A stretch of DNA of 64,000 bases from Enterobacter sp. ENT03 (GTDB lineage Bacteria; Pseudomonadota; Gammaproteobacteria; Enterobacterales; Enterobacteriaceae): the NCBI RefSeq assembly GCF_019218745.1, contig NZ_JAHUXA010000017.1:1-64000 (forward strand), given 5' to 3'. A program made the translations under genes and the position numbers. Under the pieces are notes generated by a model, which had not been told where the DNA came from, did not search any database, and saw only the letters and a list, made by a program, of their open reading frames with translations. Shown here one piece after another: positions 17,596-25,749 of the stretch (the first letter of the stretch is position 1; each line of letters starts with the position of its first letter).

Positions 17596-18697
17596 AAAAT
17601 ACGCGCTGAAACAAGTGATTAACGCCTCCGGCCGCATGACCGCACTCGGCGTCTCCACCCCGCGCCCGGAAGTGGTCGAGGCGGTGCTGACCGGCATGAA
17701 TCACTATTTTGAGATGAAAGACCTGGTGAATAAAACCGGGGACTACATCGCAAACTTGTTAGAGGTCGAGGGCGCGACGGTCGTCTCCTGTGCCTCGGCA
17801 GGCATTGCACAGTCGGTAGCGGCGGTGCTGGTGAAAGACAGCGACTGGCTACTGGAAAACCTGCACAGCACGGTAATTGAGAACAACGAAATCGTGCTGC
17901 CGCGCGGCCATAACGTCAACTTTGGCGCGCCGGTTGGCACCATGGTGGCGCTGGGCGGCGGTAAAGTCGTGGAAGCCGGTTACGCGAACGAGTGCTCAGC
18001 AGCGCAGCTGGCGGCAGCTATCACCCCGCGTACGGCGGCGATCATGTACATCAAATCGCACCACTGCGTACAGAAAAGCATGCTCAACGTCGAACAGGCT
18101 GTCGTGGTGGCGCGTAAGCACAATCTGCCGCTGATCGTTGATGCCGCCGCCGAAGAAGATTTGCAGTGCTACTACCGCGCCGGGGCGGATCTGGTGATCT
18201 ACAGCGGCGCGAAAGCTATCGAAGGGCCAACCAGCGGGCTGGTGATCGGCAAACAGCAGTATGTCGAGTGGGTGAAACGCCAGACGGCGGGCATCGGGCG
18301 TGCCATGAAAGTGGGTAAAGAGGGCATTCTTGGCCTGACCTGCGCCATCGAACACTACCTCACGGCGCAGAAAGAGAGCGGCGCGGAAATGGTGGCAAAA
18401 ATGACGCCATTCATTGATGGACTGAATACGCTGGACGGCGTGACGGCCCGCATCGTGTGGGACAGCGCCGGACGTGACATCGCCCGCACAGAGATCAAAT
18501 TTGATGAAGCCGTCACCGGTATTGCCACCGGCGAGCTGGTTAACGCGCTGAAAGAGGGCGAGTACGCCATCTATTTCCGTGGCTATAAAGCCAATGAAGG
18601 CATTATCGAAGCCGACGTGCGCAGCGTCAGCGCCGACCAGCTGGACATTATTATTCGCCGCATTGCCGACGTGCTGAACAAGGAGCAAACCGCATGA
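17579..18697 (+). CDS. DgaE-family PLP-dependent ammonia lyase
   Basis: A 372-residue PLP enzyme of the SelA/DgaE-like fold. The PLP Lys is K212 in YSGAKAIEGPTSGLVIG. Salmonella DgaE is the characterised relative and eliminates ammonia from D-glucosaminate 6-phosphate to give 2-keto-3-deoxygluconate 6-phosphate. The start at 17579 has GGGAG eight bases upstream and lies within the end of the amidohydrolase gene. The next gene overlaps by ATGA. The exact substrate here may differ from glucosaminate, since no Dga-type PTS genes are adjacent. Confidence 0.88.
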   Translation: MSSIYEKYALKQVINASGRMTALGVSTPRPEVVEAVLTGMNHYFEMKDLVNKTGDYIANLLEVEGATVVSCASAGIAQSVAAVLVKDSDWLLENLHSTVIENNEIVLPRGHNVNFGAPVGTMVALGGGKVVEAGYANECSAAQLAAAITPRTAAIMYIKSHHCVQKSMLNVEQAVVVARKHNLPLIVDAAAEEDLQCYYRAGADLVIYSGAKAIEGPTSGLVIGKQQYVEWVKRQTAGIGRAMKVGKEGILGLTCAIEHYLTAQKESGAEMVAKMTPFIDGLNTLDGVTARIVWDSAGRDIARTEIKFDEAVTGIATGELVNALKEGEYAIYFRGYKANEGIIEADVRSVSADQLDIIIRRIADVLNKEQTA

Positions 18698-19434
18698 CCC
18701 TGACGCCCAATTTCTACCGCGATCGCGTCTGCCTGAACGTGCTGGCAGGCTCGAAAGAGAATGCCCGTGAAATCTACGACGCCGCCGAAGGCCATGTGCT
18801 GGTGGGCGTGCTGTCGAAGAACTATCCGGACGTGGCGAGCGCCGTGGCGGATATGCGCGAGTATGCCGCGCTGATTAATAATGCGCTCTCCGTCGGCCTG
18901 GGGGCCGGGGATCCCAACCAGTCGGCGATGGTCAGCGCTATTTCCCGCGAGGTGCAGCCGCAGCACGTCAACCAGGTGTTTACCGGCGTCGGGGCCAGCC
19001 GCGCGCTGCTCGGCCAGACGGACACCGTGGTCAACGGTCTGGTTTCGCCCACTGGCACGCCGGGGCAGGTGAAAATCTCCACCGGGCCGCTCAGTGCGGG
19101 CGCACCGGCGGGCATCGTGCCGGTAGAGACTGCCATTGCGCTGTTAAAAGACATGGGCGGCAGCTCGATCAAATACTTCCCGATGGGCGGGCTGGCGTGC
19201 CGTGAAGAGTATCAGGCGGTGGCGGAAGCCTGCGCCCGCCACGACTTCTGGCTGGAGCCGACCGGCGGTATCGATCTGGAGAATTACAGTGAGATCCTGC
19301 GTATTGCGCTGGACGCCGGGGTACCGAAAATCATTCCTCATATTTATAGTTCGATTATTGATAAAGTAACCGGTCACACCCGCCCGGCAGACGTGCGCCA
19401 ATTGCTGGCGATGACCAGGGCGCTGCTGCCGTAA
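18694..19434 (+). CDS. KDGP aldolase family protein (DgaF-like, EF_0839-type)
   Basis: A 246-residue TIM-barrel aldolase family member, predicted to split 2-keto-3-deoxygluconate 6-phosphate into pyruvate and glyceraldehyde 3-phosphate. The probable Schiff-base Lys is K160 in SSIKYFPMGG. Phosphate-binding glycines follow in EPTGGIDLEN. It differs in length from Eda (about 213 residues). Start and preceding stop overlap by four bases, so lyase and aldolase are translationally coupled. The regulator gene follows 15 bases later. Confidence 0.88.
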   Translation: MTLTPNFYRDRVCLNVLAGSKENAREIYDAAEGHVLVGVLSKNYPDVASAVADMREYAALINNALSVGLGAGDPNQSAMVSAISREVQPQHVNQVFTGVGASRALLGQTDTVVNGLVSPTGTPGQVKISTGPLSAGAPAGIVPVETAIALLKDMGGSSIKYFPMGGLACREEYQAVAEACARHDFWLEPTGGIDLENYSEILRIALDAGVPKIIPHIYSSIIDKVTGHTRPADVRQLLAMTRALLP

Positions 19435-19449
19435 CCAGAGGACACCGAC

Positions 19450-21360
19450 GTGCGATTTCCGAACCAACGTTTAGCGCAGCTGTTCGACATGCTGCAAAAC
19501 GAGACGCTGCCCCAGGACGAACTGGCGCAGCGGCTGTCGGTATCCACGCGGACCGTGCGGGCCGATATTACCGCGCTGAATGCCCTGCTCGCCGGCCACG
19601 GCGCGCAGTTTATCCTCAGCCGCGGCAACGGTTACCAGCTAAAAATCGCCGACGCCACGCGCTTTAACGCCCTGCAAACGGCGTCACCGCGCGCGCTGCG
19701 TATTCCGCGCAGCGGGCAGGAGCGGGTGCACTATCTGGTGGTGCGCTTTTTGACGTCGGCGTTCTCCCTCAAGCTGGAAGATTTAGCCGATGAATGGTTT
19801 GTCAGCCGGGCGACGCTGCAAAGCGACATGACAGAAGTGCGCGACTGGCTGCAACGCTACCATCTGACGCTGGAAACGCGCCCGCGTCACGGCATGAAAC
19901 TGTTCGGCAGCGAAATGGCGATCCGTGCCTGTCTGACGGATCTGCTGTGGGAACTGGCGCAGCAGGACCCTCACAGCCCGTTGTTAACCGAAGAAACGCT
20001 GAACCGCGGCGTGCCGGAACAGCTGGAAACGCTGCTGCATCAGTGCTTTACCCGCCATCACATTCGCCTGACCGACGAAGGCGAGCTGTTTATCCGTCTG
20101 TACTGCGCGGTCGCGGTGCGACGCATCAGCGAAGGCTATCCGCTGTCGGAATTCACAGCAGACGACGGTGATGAAAACGTCCATCTCGCCGCGCGGGAGA
20201 TCGCCGCCACCCTGCAACAGCTGGCGCAAAAACCGCTCGCCCCGTCGGAAGAGGCGTGGCTGCGGGTGCACATAGCCGGGCGGCAGGTACAGGAGATCGC
20301 CCCCAGCGCGATCAATGCCGATGACGACGAAGCGCTGGTTAACTATATCCTTGGCTTTATCAATACCCACTACAACTACAACCTGCAAAACGATGCCCAG
20401 CTGCATGCGGATCTGCTGACGCACATTAAGACCATGATCACCCGCGTGCGCTACCAGATCATGATCCCTAATCCGCTGCTGGATAACATCAAACAGCACT
20501 ATCCGATGGCGTGGGACATGACCCTTGCGGCGGTGTCGGGCTGGGGCAAATACACGCCCTGGACGATCAGTGAAAACGAAATTGGCTTCCTGGTGCTGCA
20601 TATCGGCGTTGGTCTTGAGCGGCACTACAACATCGGCTATCAGCGGCAGCCGCGCGTGCTGCTGGTGTGCGATGCCGGTAACGCCATGGCGCGGATGATC
20701 GAAGCGGTGCTGCAACGCAAATACCCGCAGATTGACGTCACCAGCACGGTGACGCTGCGGGATTACGAACAACGCGAGAGCATCAGCGAAGATTTTGTTA
20801 TTGCCACCGCGCGCATCAGCGACAAAGACAAACCGGTGGTCACCATCGCGCCGTTCCCCACGGATTACCAGTTAGAGCAGATCGGCAAACTGGTGCTGGT
20901 GGATCGCACGCGACCCTGGATGCTGGAGAAGTATTTTGATGCCAGCCATTTCCGCATTATCGATCGCACGGTGGACCAGCAGACGCTATTTGCGATGCTG
21001 TGCAGCCAGCTGCACGAAGAGGGCTTTGTCGATGCAGAGTTCGTCGAGTCGGTGGTGGAGCGTGAGGCCATTGTCAGCACCCTGCTCGGCGACGGGATCG
21101 CGCTGCCCCACGCGCTGGGCCTGCTGGCGAAAAAAACCGTGGTCTATACCGTGCTGGCACCGGAGGGGATCCAGTGGGGGGATGACGTCGCACATATTGT
21201 TTTCCTGCTGGCGATAAGCAAAAGCGAATATGAAGAAGCGATGGCGATCTACGATATTTTTGTGACGTTTTTGCGTGAACGCGCAGTGACCCGCTTATGC
21301 GCCTGCAAAGACTTTACCGAATTTAAAACCGTCGCCATGGAATGCGTGAGCCGATTTTAA
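19450..21360 (+). CDS. PRD-containing transcriptional regulator with EIIB- and EIIA-like domains
   Basis: A 636-residue regulator. In order it has an HTH_11 domain (about 5-65, LAQRLSVSTRTVRADI), a second helix-turn-helix (about 110-145), two PRDs (about 170-285 and 295-400, with LLTHI and LVLHIG), an EIIB-like domain with Cys407 in LLVCDAGNAMARM, and an EIIA-like domain with His554 in GIALPHAL. This is the MtlR/LicR-type activator layout, controlled by PTS phosphorylation. The start is GTG. It closes the operon and is the likely ligand of the palindrome at 13909-13928. Confidence 0.88.
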   Translation: MRFPNQRLAQLFDMLQNETLPQDELAQRLSVSTRTVRADITALNALLAGHGAQFILSRGNGYQLKIADATRFNALQTASPRALRIPRSGQERVHYLVVRFLTSAFSLKLEDLADEWFVSRATLQSDMTEVRDWLQRYHLTLETRPRHGMKLFGSEMAIRACLTDLLWELAQQDPHSPLLTEETLNRGVPEQLETLLHQCFTRHHIRLTDEGELFIRLYCAVAVRRISEGYPLSEFTADDGDENVHLAAREIAATLQQLAQKPLAPSEEAWLRVHIAGRQVQEIAPSAINADDDEALVNYILGFINTHYNYNLQNDAQLHADLLTHIKTMITRVRYQIMIPNPLLDNIKQHYPMAWDMTLAAVSGWGKYTPWTISENEIGFLVLHIGVGLERHYNIGYQRQPRVLLVCDAGNAMARMIEAVLQRKYPQIDVTSTVTLRDYEQRESISEDFVIATARISDKDKPVVTIAPFPTDYQLEQIGKLVLVDRTRPWMLEKYFDASHFRIIDRTVDQQTLFAMLCSQLHEEGFVDAEFVESVVEREAIVSTLLGDGIALPHALGLLAKKTVVYTVLAPEGIQWGDDVAHIVFLLAISKSEYEEAMAIYDIFVTFLRERAVTRLCACKDFTEFKTVAMECVSRF

Positions 21361-21434
21361 TTAAGGTAACGTTTTTATATTTCTGTCTGCGCTAGCGGGT
21401 ATTTTTAATTTTACAAGTTTTCCCACGACGTTAT

Positions 21435-21806
21435 TTATGTGTTTGGTGGAAGATCCTGCGGCAGTATTTCCTGCCCGGTAACGGCATCGACAATTTGCTC
21501 TGAGCCATCAGGATGTTTGGTCACAGATACCAGCCGGCCGCCATACAGCGGGATACCGGACATCTCCAGCGTGTAATCCGTTTTCTTAATTTCCTGCTTC
21601 TTAAGTTCTTGCTGCTTCTTGATTTCTTCCAGCGTCTGCGAAGACAAGGTGATCTTCGTTCCGCTCTCTTCGGCGTCCAGCGCCGACTTGTCAGTATTAA
21701 CGTCTGTGGATTTACTGTTATTCCAGACAGTCGGGTTATTATCGTGATTAGATAAAAGCGATTCACCGTGCGTATTTGTCGCGGTGATTTTTTCAATACC
21801 GTTCAT
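21435..21806 (-). CDS. Small hypothetical protein
   Basis: A 123-residue hydrophilic protein I do not recognise. Three ATG codons stand in a row; the third (21806) is chosen because GGAG then lies six bases upstream. The first half is Asn/Ser/Thr-rich and probably disordered, followed by a charged helix (SSQTLEEIKKQQELKKQEIKK cut across about residues 55-75) and a short C-terminal part with YGGRLVSVTKHPDGSEQ. No signal peptide or membrane segment is seen. It is convergent with the regulator gene. Confidence 0.6.
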   Translation of the reverse strand: MNGIEKITATNTHGESLLSNHDNNPTVWNNSKSTDVNTDKSALDAEESGTKITLSSQTLEEIKKQQELKKQEIKKTDYTLEMSGIPLYGGRLVSVTKHPDGSEQIVDAVTGQEILPQDLPPNT

Positions 21807-22069
21807 CATCATCTCCGGGTCGAAAATGCAATAGGGGACAGGACGCGGCGCGTGCTTTTTTGAGCGCGCAAGGCATCTGCAAGGGATAAACGTGACTAAA
21901 AGGTTATCGGCGGCGTAGCGAAATAATTTAATACAAAATAATCAACGCCCGGTCGTTCTGTTTTTTTGAAGGATAAGTACAAATTGTTCTACTTTCACTA
22001 TTGCGCCGTCAGGCTTACTCTGTAACAACAGCCGACAGAATTTGAAGTGAAAAACATTCAGGAGAACCT

Positions 22070-22669
22070 ATGTCAGACAACTTTATTTCGCTCGCGACAC
22101 AACGCCGAACCATCTATGCACTGGGCAAGGAATTGCCGGTATCGGAAGATGAAGTGATTGCCACCATTCAGGAAGCCATTCGTCAGGCGCCATCGGCATT
22201 CAACTCGCAGAGTTCTCGCGCGCTGATCCTGCTCGGCAACGAACACAATAAATTCTGGGAGCTGGTGCGTGAACAGTTGAGAAAAATTGTTCCGGCAGAG
22301 AGCTTCCACGCCACCTCCGACAAGCTGGACGGTTTCGCCGCCGCCGCGGGTTCGGTACTGTTCTTCGAAGATCAGGACGTGGTTACCCGTCTGCAGGAGC
22401 AGTTTGCCGCTTATGCTGATAACTTCCCGGTCTGGTCAGAACACAGCACCGGTATCGCCCAGTATGCGGTATGGCTGGCACTGGCAGAGAAGGGCATTGG
22501 CGCGAACCTGCAACACTACAACCCGCTGGTTGACGTAGACGTGCAGCAGACCTGGAATATCCCGGCCAGCTGGAAACTGCGTGCACAGATGAACTTCGGT
22601 GCGATCCTGGCACCCGCAGGCGACAAAGCCTTTATGGATGACGACAAACGTTTTGTCATCGCCCGTTAA
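22070..22669 (+). CDS. Nitroreductase family oxidoreductase (FMR2/HBN1-like)
   Basis: A 199-residue flavin oxidoreductase of the nitroreductase superfamily. The N-terminal FMN-binding pattern TQRRTIYALGKELP and RQAPSAFNSQSSRALIL matches the Frm2/Hbn1-like subgroup. The dimer helix around AQYAVWLALAEKGIGANLQHYN is present. CAGGAGA precedes the start. A strong hairpin with a T run ends the gene, so it is monocistronic. Physiological substrate is unknown; family members reduce quinones or nitroaromatics. Confidence 0.88.
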   Translation: MSDNFISLATQRRTIYALGKELPVSEDEVIATIQEAIRQAPSAFNSQSSRALILLGNEHNKFWELVREQLRKIVPAESFHATSDKLDGFAAAAGSVLFFEDQDVVTRLQEQFAAYADNFPVWSEHSTGIAQYAVWLALAEKGIGANLQHYNPLVDVDVQQTWNIPASWKLRAQMNFGAILAPAGDKAFMDDDKRFVIAR

Positions 22670-22671
22670 TT

Positions 22672-22699
22672 AAAAATGCCGCCAGAAGGCGGCATTTTT
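22672..22699 (+). terminator. Rho-independent terminator after the nitroreductase gene
   Basis: AAATGCCGCC and GGCGGCATTT form a perfect stem around AGAA, flanked by A and T runs. It begins three bases after the stop and could also act for nrdG from the other strand. Confidence 0.9.
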
Positions 22700-22705
22700 A
22701 TTAAT

Positions 22706-22735
22706 GTAGGTCGGGTAAGCGCAGCGCCACCCGAC
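22706..22735. repeat. REP-like palindrome before nrdG 3' end
   Basis: A degenerate unit (gtaggtcgggtaagcgcagc followed by gccacccgac) in the convergent gap between the nitroreductase gene and nrdG. Confidence 0.55.
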
Positions 22736-22747
22736 AAATCAGGCCAA

Positions 22748-23212
22748 CTACCGCAAATAATGTACGACCTGGTTGCTGCTGCCGCGCCAGATCAGCGACG
22801 GATCTTTCAGATCCTGCACAAACTTCCCGTCTACCAGCACGTTAATCAGATCCACCACCGCCCGTTGTGCGGCATTCAGCTCATCAAGCTTATAACCTGT
22901 CCACACCCAAATATCTTTGCCGGGACATTCGGCACGAATGCGTTGCATCAGCGCCAGGATCTCCGGCACGTTTTGCGGATGCAGCGGATCGCCACCCGAC
23001 AGGGAGATCCCCTGGCGTTTGATCCGCGTGTCGTTCAAATCACCGATAATTTGATCGGCCATCTCGCGGGTAAACGGCTGCCCGGAATTGAGCCGCCAGG
23101 TGCTTTTGTTGTAGCAGCCGGGGCACTCGTGCACGCACCCGGAAACAAACAGCGTGCAACGTGTTCCGGGGCCGTTCACGATATCGGCGGGGTAATATTG
23201 ATGAAAATTCAT
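22748..23212 (-). CDS. nrdG: Anaerobic ribonucleoside-triphosphate reductase activating protein
   Basis: A radical-SAM activase that generates the glycyl radical on NrdD under anaerobic conditions. The 154-residue protein has the [4Fe-4S] motif C26-x3-C30-x2-C33 in SGCVHECPGC and the SAM-binding GGDP segment (SLSGGDPLHP). AAGGTT lies upstream of the start. It follows nrdD on the same strand, separated by a REP-like unit and two hairpin repeats, so the pair is probably one transcript. Confidence 0.97.
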   Translation of the reverse strand: MNFHQYYPADIVNGPGTRCTLFVSGCVHECPGCYNKSTWRLNSGQPFTREMADQIIGDLNDTRIKRQGISLSGGDPLHPQNVPEILALMQRIRAECPGKDIWVWTGYKLDELNAAQRAVVDLINVLVDGKFVQDLKDPSLIWRGSSNQVVHYLR

Positions 23213-23225
23213 ACTGTATAACCTT

Positions 23226-23255
23226 GCCGGGTGGCGCTTCGCTTACCCGGCCTAC
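23226..23255. repeat. REP-like palindrome between nrdD and nrdG
   Basis: One unit of the form GCCGGGTGGCG...ACCCGGCCTAC lies directly upstream of nrdG. Together with the hairpin pair at 23281-23364 it fills the nrdD-nrdG gap. Confidence 0.65.
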
Positions 23256-23280
23256 AAATACTCAGTATAGAGAGCTTCCC

Positions 23281-23364
23281 ACCCTCACCCCGGCCCTCTC
23301 CCTGAGGGAGAGGGAGAACGCCGGACTGTTCCCTCTCCCTCAGGGAGAGGGTTAGGGTGAGGGG
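23281..23364. repeat. Two tandem hairpin repeats downstream of nrdD
   Basis: CCCTCTCCC-TGA-GGGAGAGGG at 23294-23314 and CCCTCTCCC-TCA-GGGAGAGGG at 23331-23351 are two 9-bp perfect hairpins. The outer sequence CCCTCACCC... and its inverse ...GGGTGAGGGG make a larger inverted pair. The right arm at 23343-23364 is identical to 148-169 downstream of fbp. It may separate nrdD and nrdG expression levels. Confidence 0.7.
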
Positions 23365-23372
23365 AAAAAACG

Positions 23373-25511
23373 TTAACCGATCTGCCCGTTCCCTAAATGC
23401 TTCACGCGGCGCTTCACTTCTTCCTGCTTACCGGCGTTAAACGGTCGCGCATCCGGGCTGCCTAAATATCCGCACACGCGGCGGGTCACCGACACCCGTG
23501 TGGCGTCGTGGTTGCCGCATTTCGGACAGGTGAAGCCTTTGCTGGTGCACTCGAACTCGCCGGTAAAGCCGCACTCGTAGCACTCATCAATTGGCGTGTT
23601 GGTGCCGTAATAGGGCACATGCTGATAGCTGTAATCCCATACGTCTTCCAGCGCTTTCAGGTTGTGCTGAATGTTCGGGTATTCGCCGTAACAGATGAAA
23701 CCGCCATTCGCCAGCGGCGGGTAGGGGGCTTCGAAATCGATTTTGTCGTACGGGTTCACCTTCTTCTCCACGTCGAGGTGGAAGCTGTTGGTGTAATAAC
23801 CTTTGTCGGTGACGCCCGGCACCACGCCGAACTCGGCGGTATCCAGACGGCAGAAACGATCGCACAGGTTTTCGCTCGGCGTACTGTAGAGGCTAAAGCC
23901 GTAGCCGGTCTCTTCTTTCCACTGATCCACCGCCTGACGCAGACGTTCGACGATGGCAATGCCTTTGGCGCGCAGCGTCTCGCTGTCGTACATATGCGTG
24001 CCGCCCGCCAGAGCGTTAATGGTTTCATGAATCCCGATATAACCCAGCGAAATAGAAGCGCGTCCGTTTTTGAAAATCTCCGACACTTCATCGTCGGCTT
24101 TCAGACGCACGCCGCAGGCCCCTTCCATGTAAAGGATCGGGGCAACGCGGGCTTTCACCCCTTCCAGACGAGCGATGCGCGTCATCAGCGCTTTCCGCGC
24201 CAGTTGCAGGCGGGCGTCCAGCAGTTTCCAGAACGTGGCTTCGTCGCCTTTGGCTTCCAGCGCGATACGCGGCAGGTTCAGGCTGATCACGCCGAGGTTG
24301 TTACGCCCGTCGTGGATCTGCTCGCCATTTTCATCTTCCCATACGCCGAGGAAGCTGCGGCAGCCCATCGGGGTTTTGAACGAGCCGGTAACTTTCACCA
24401 CCTGATCGTAATTGAGAATGTCCGGGTACATGCGCTTGCTCGCGCATTCCAGCGCCAGCTGTTTGATGTCGTAATTGGCATCACCGGGTTTATGGTTCAG
24501 ACCGTCGCGGATGGCGAACACCAGTTTCGGGAACACGGCGGTTTTACGATTTTTGCCCAGACCGGCAATACGGTTACGCAGGATCGACTGCTGGATCAGG
24601 CGTGATTCCCAGCTGGTTCCCAGACCAAAACCAAAGGTGACGAACGGCGTCTGGCCGTTGGCGGTGTGCAGCGTGTTGACTTCGTATTCCAGCGACTGGA
24701 AGGCGTCGTAGCACTCTTTTTCGGTGCACGACCGCGCGTAACCGTCTGCATCGGCGATCTGCCACGCTTCGGCAGTTTTACGGTGTTTTTTGAAGCTGGC
24801 GGTGACAAAAGGTGCCAGCACTTCGTCGATGCGGTTGATGGTGGTGCCGCCGTAAATATGGCTGGCAACCTGGGCGATGATCTGCGCGGTGACCGCCGTG
24901 GCGGTGGAGATGGATTTGGGCGGTTCAATCTCGGCGTTACCCATTTTAAAGCCCTGGGTCAGCATGCCTTTCAGATCGATCAGCATACAGTTAAACATCG
25001 GGAAGAACGGCGAGTAGTCGAGATCGTGGTAGTGAATATCCCCGCGCTCGTGCGCCAGCACCACGTCGCGCGGCAGCAGATGCTGACGGGCGTAATGTTT
25101 GGCCACAATACCCGCCAGCAGGTCGCGCTGGGTCGGGATCACTTTGCTGTCTTTGTTGGCGTTTTCGTTCAGCAGCGCGGAGTTGGTTTGCTCCACCAGA
25201 CCGCGAATTTCCTGATTCAGACGGCCACGTTTTTCACGGGCAATATCGCGGTCATGGCGATATTCAATGTAGGCGCGCGCCAGTTGCTTGTACGGGCCGG
25301 ACATTAACTGGTTTTCTACCGCGGTCTGAATGTCGTTAATATCGACCTGACTGCGGTCCTGCATCTGCTGGCCCACGACCTCTGCGACGGTGGCGCAATA
25401 GTCTGCGTCATCGACTCCCGCTGCTTTAGCTGCACGCAAAATTGCTTCCTGAATGCGCTCTGAGTTGAAAGGCACTTTACAGCCATCTCGTTTCATCACA
25501 TGCGGTGTCAT
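23373..25511 (-). CDS. nrdD: Anaerobic ribonucleoside-triphosphate reductase
   Basis: Reduces ribonucleoside triphosphates to deoxyribonucleotides without oxygen, using formate and a glycyl radical. From MTPHVMKRDGCKV the protein has 712 residues, the E. coli length. An N-terminal ATP-cone is followed by the catalytic barrel, a zinc site with two Cys-x2-Cys pairs (CYEC and CPKC) and the glycyl-radical motif RVCGYLGSPDAR near the C-terminus. The upstream in-frame Met at 25544 is rejected because conserved similarity begins at 25511. Two FNR-like sites lie upstream. Confidence 0.97.
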   Translation of the reverse strand: MTPHVMKRDGCKVPFNSERIQEAILRAAKAAGVDDADYCATVAEVVGQQMQDRSQVDINDIQTAVENQLMSGPYKQLARAYIEYRHDRDIAREKRGRLNQEIRGLVEQTNSALLNENANKDSKVIPTQRDLLAGIVAKHYARQHLLPRDVVLAHERGDIHYHDLDYSPFFPMFNCMLIDLKGMLTQGFKMGNAEIEPPKSISTATAVTAQIIAQVASHIYGGTTINRIDEVLAPFVTASFKKHRKTAEAWQIADADGYARSCTEKECYDAFQSLEYEVNTLHTANGQTPFVTFGFGLGTSWESRLIQQSILRNRIAGLGKNRKTAVFPKLVFAIRDGLNHKPGDANYDIKQLALECASKRMYPDILNYDQVVKVTGSFKTPMGCRSFLGVWEDENGEQIHDGRNNLGVISLNLPRIALEAKGDEATFWKLLDARLQLARKALMTRIARLEGVKARVAPILYMEGACGVRLKADDEVSEIFKNGRASISLGYIGIHETINALAGGTHMYDSETLRAKGIAIVERLRQAVDQWKEETGYGFSLYSTPSENLCDRFCRLDTAEFGVVPGVTDKGYYTNSFHLDVEKKVNPYDKIDFEAPYPPLANGGFICYGEYPNIQHNLKALEDVWDYSYQHVPYYGTNTPIDECYECGFTGEFECTSKGFTCPKCGNHDATRVSVTRRVCGYLGSPDARPFNAGKQEEVKRRVKHLGNGQIG

Positions 25512-25685
25512 GATCTCTCCATTAGTAAAAAACAGGTTATCCACAGAGGCGGGAATTTATTCACGGGCTGTATTCGTTTGTGTCATCAGCCTTTCCCGCT
25601 CCGCTGGCCTTTTTTATCCACAGTATTTACGATTAAGCGTGGTGCAATAATAGTCGATAAATACAACATGTAGGGCCAGCGACGG

Positions 25686-25749
25686 ATTCTAAGCCCTGTA
25701 TATAGTGATTTGCATCAAACATGTTTGCGATTTTATTGATGCAGGACAA
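25686..25749 (-). promoter_or_regulatory. nrdD promoter with two FNR-like sites
   Basis: GTGAT-TTGC-ATCAA at 25705-25718 matches the FNR consensus TTGAT-N4-ATCAA at nine of ten positions. TTGAT-GCAG-GACAA at 25736-25749 is a weaker copy. Their centres are 31 bp apart. On the minus strand TAGAAT (complement of 25686-25691) is a good -10 about 23 bp from the proximal site. E. coli nrdD is known to have two FNR sites with the same spacing, at about -33 and -64. Confidence 0.75.
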
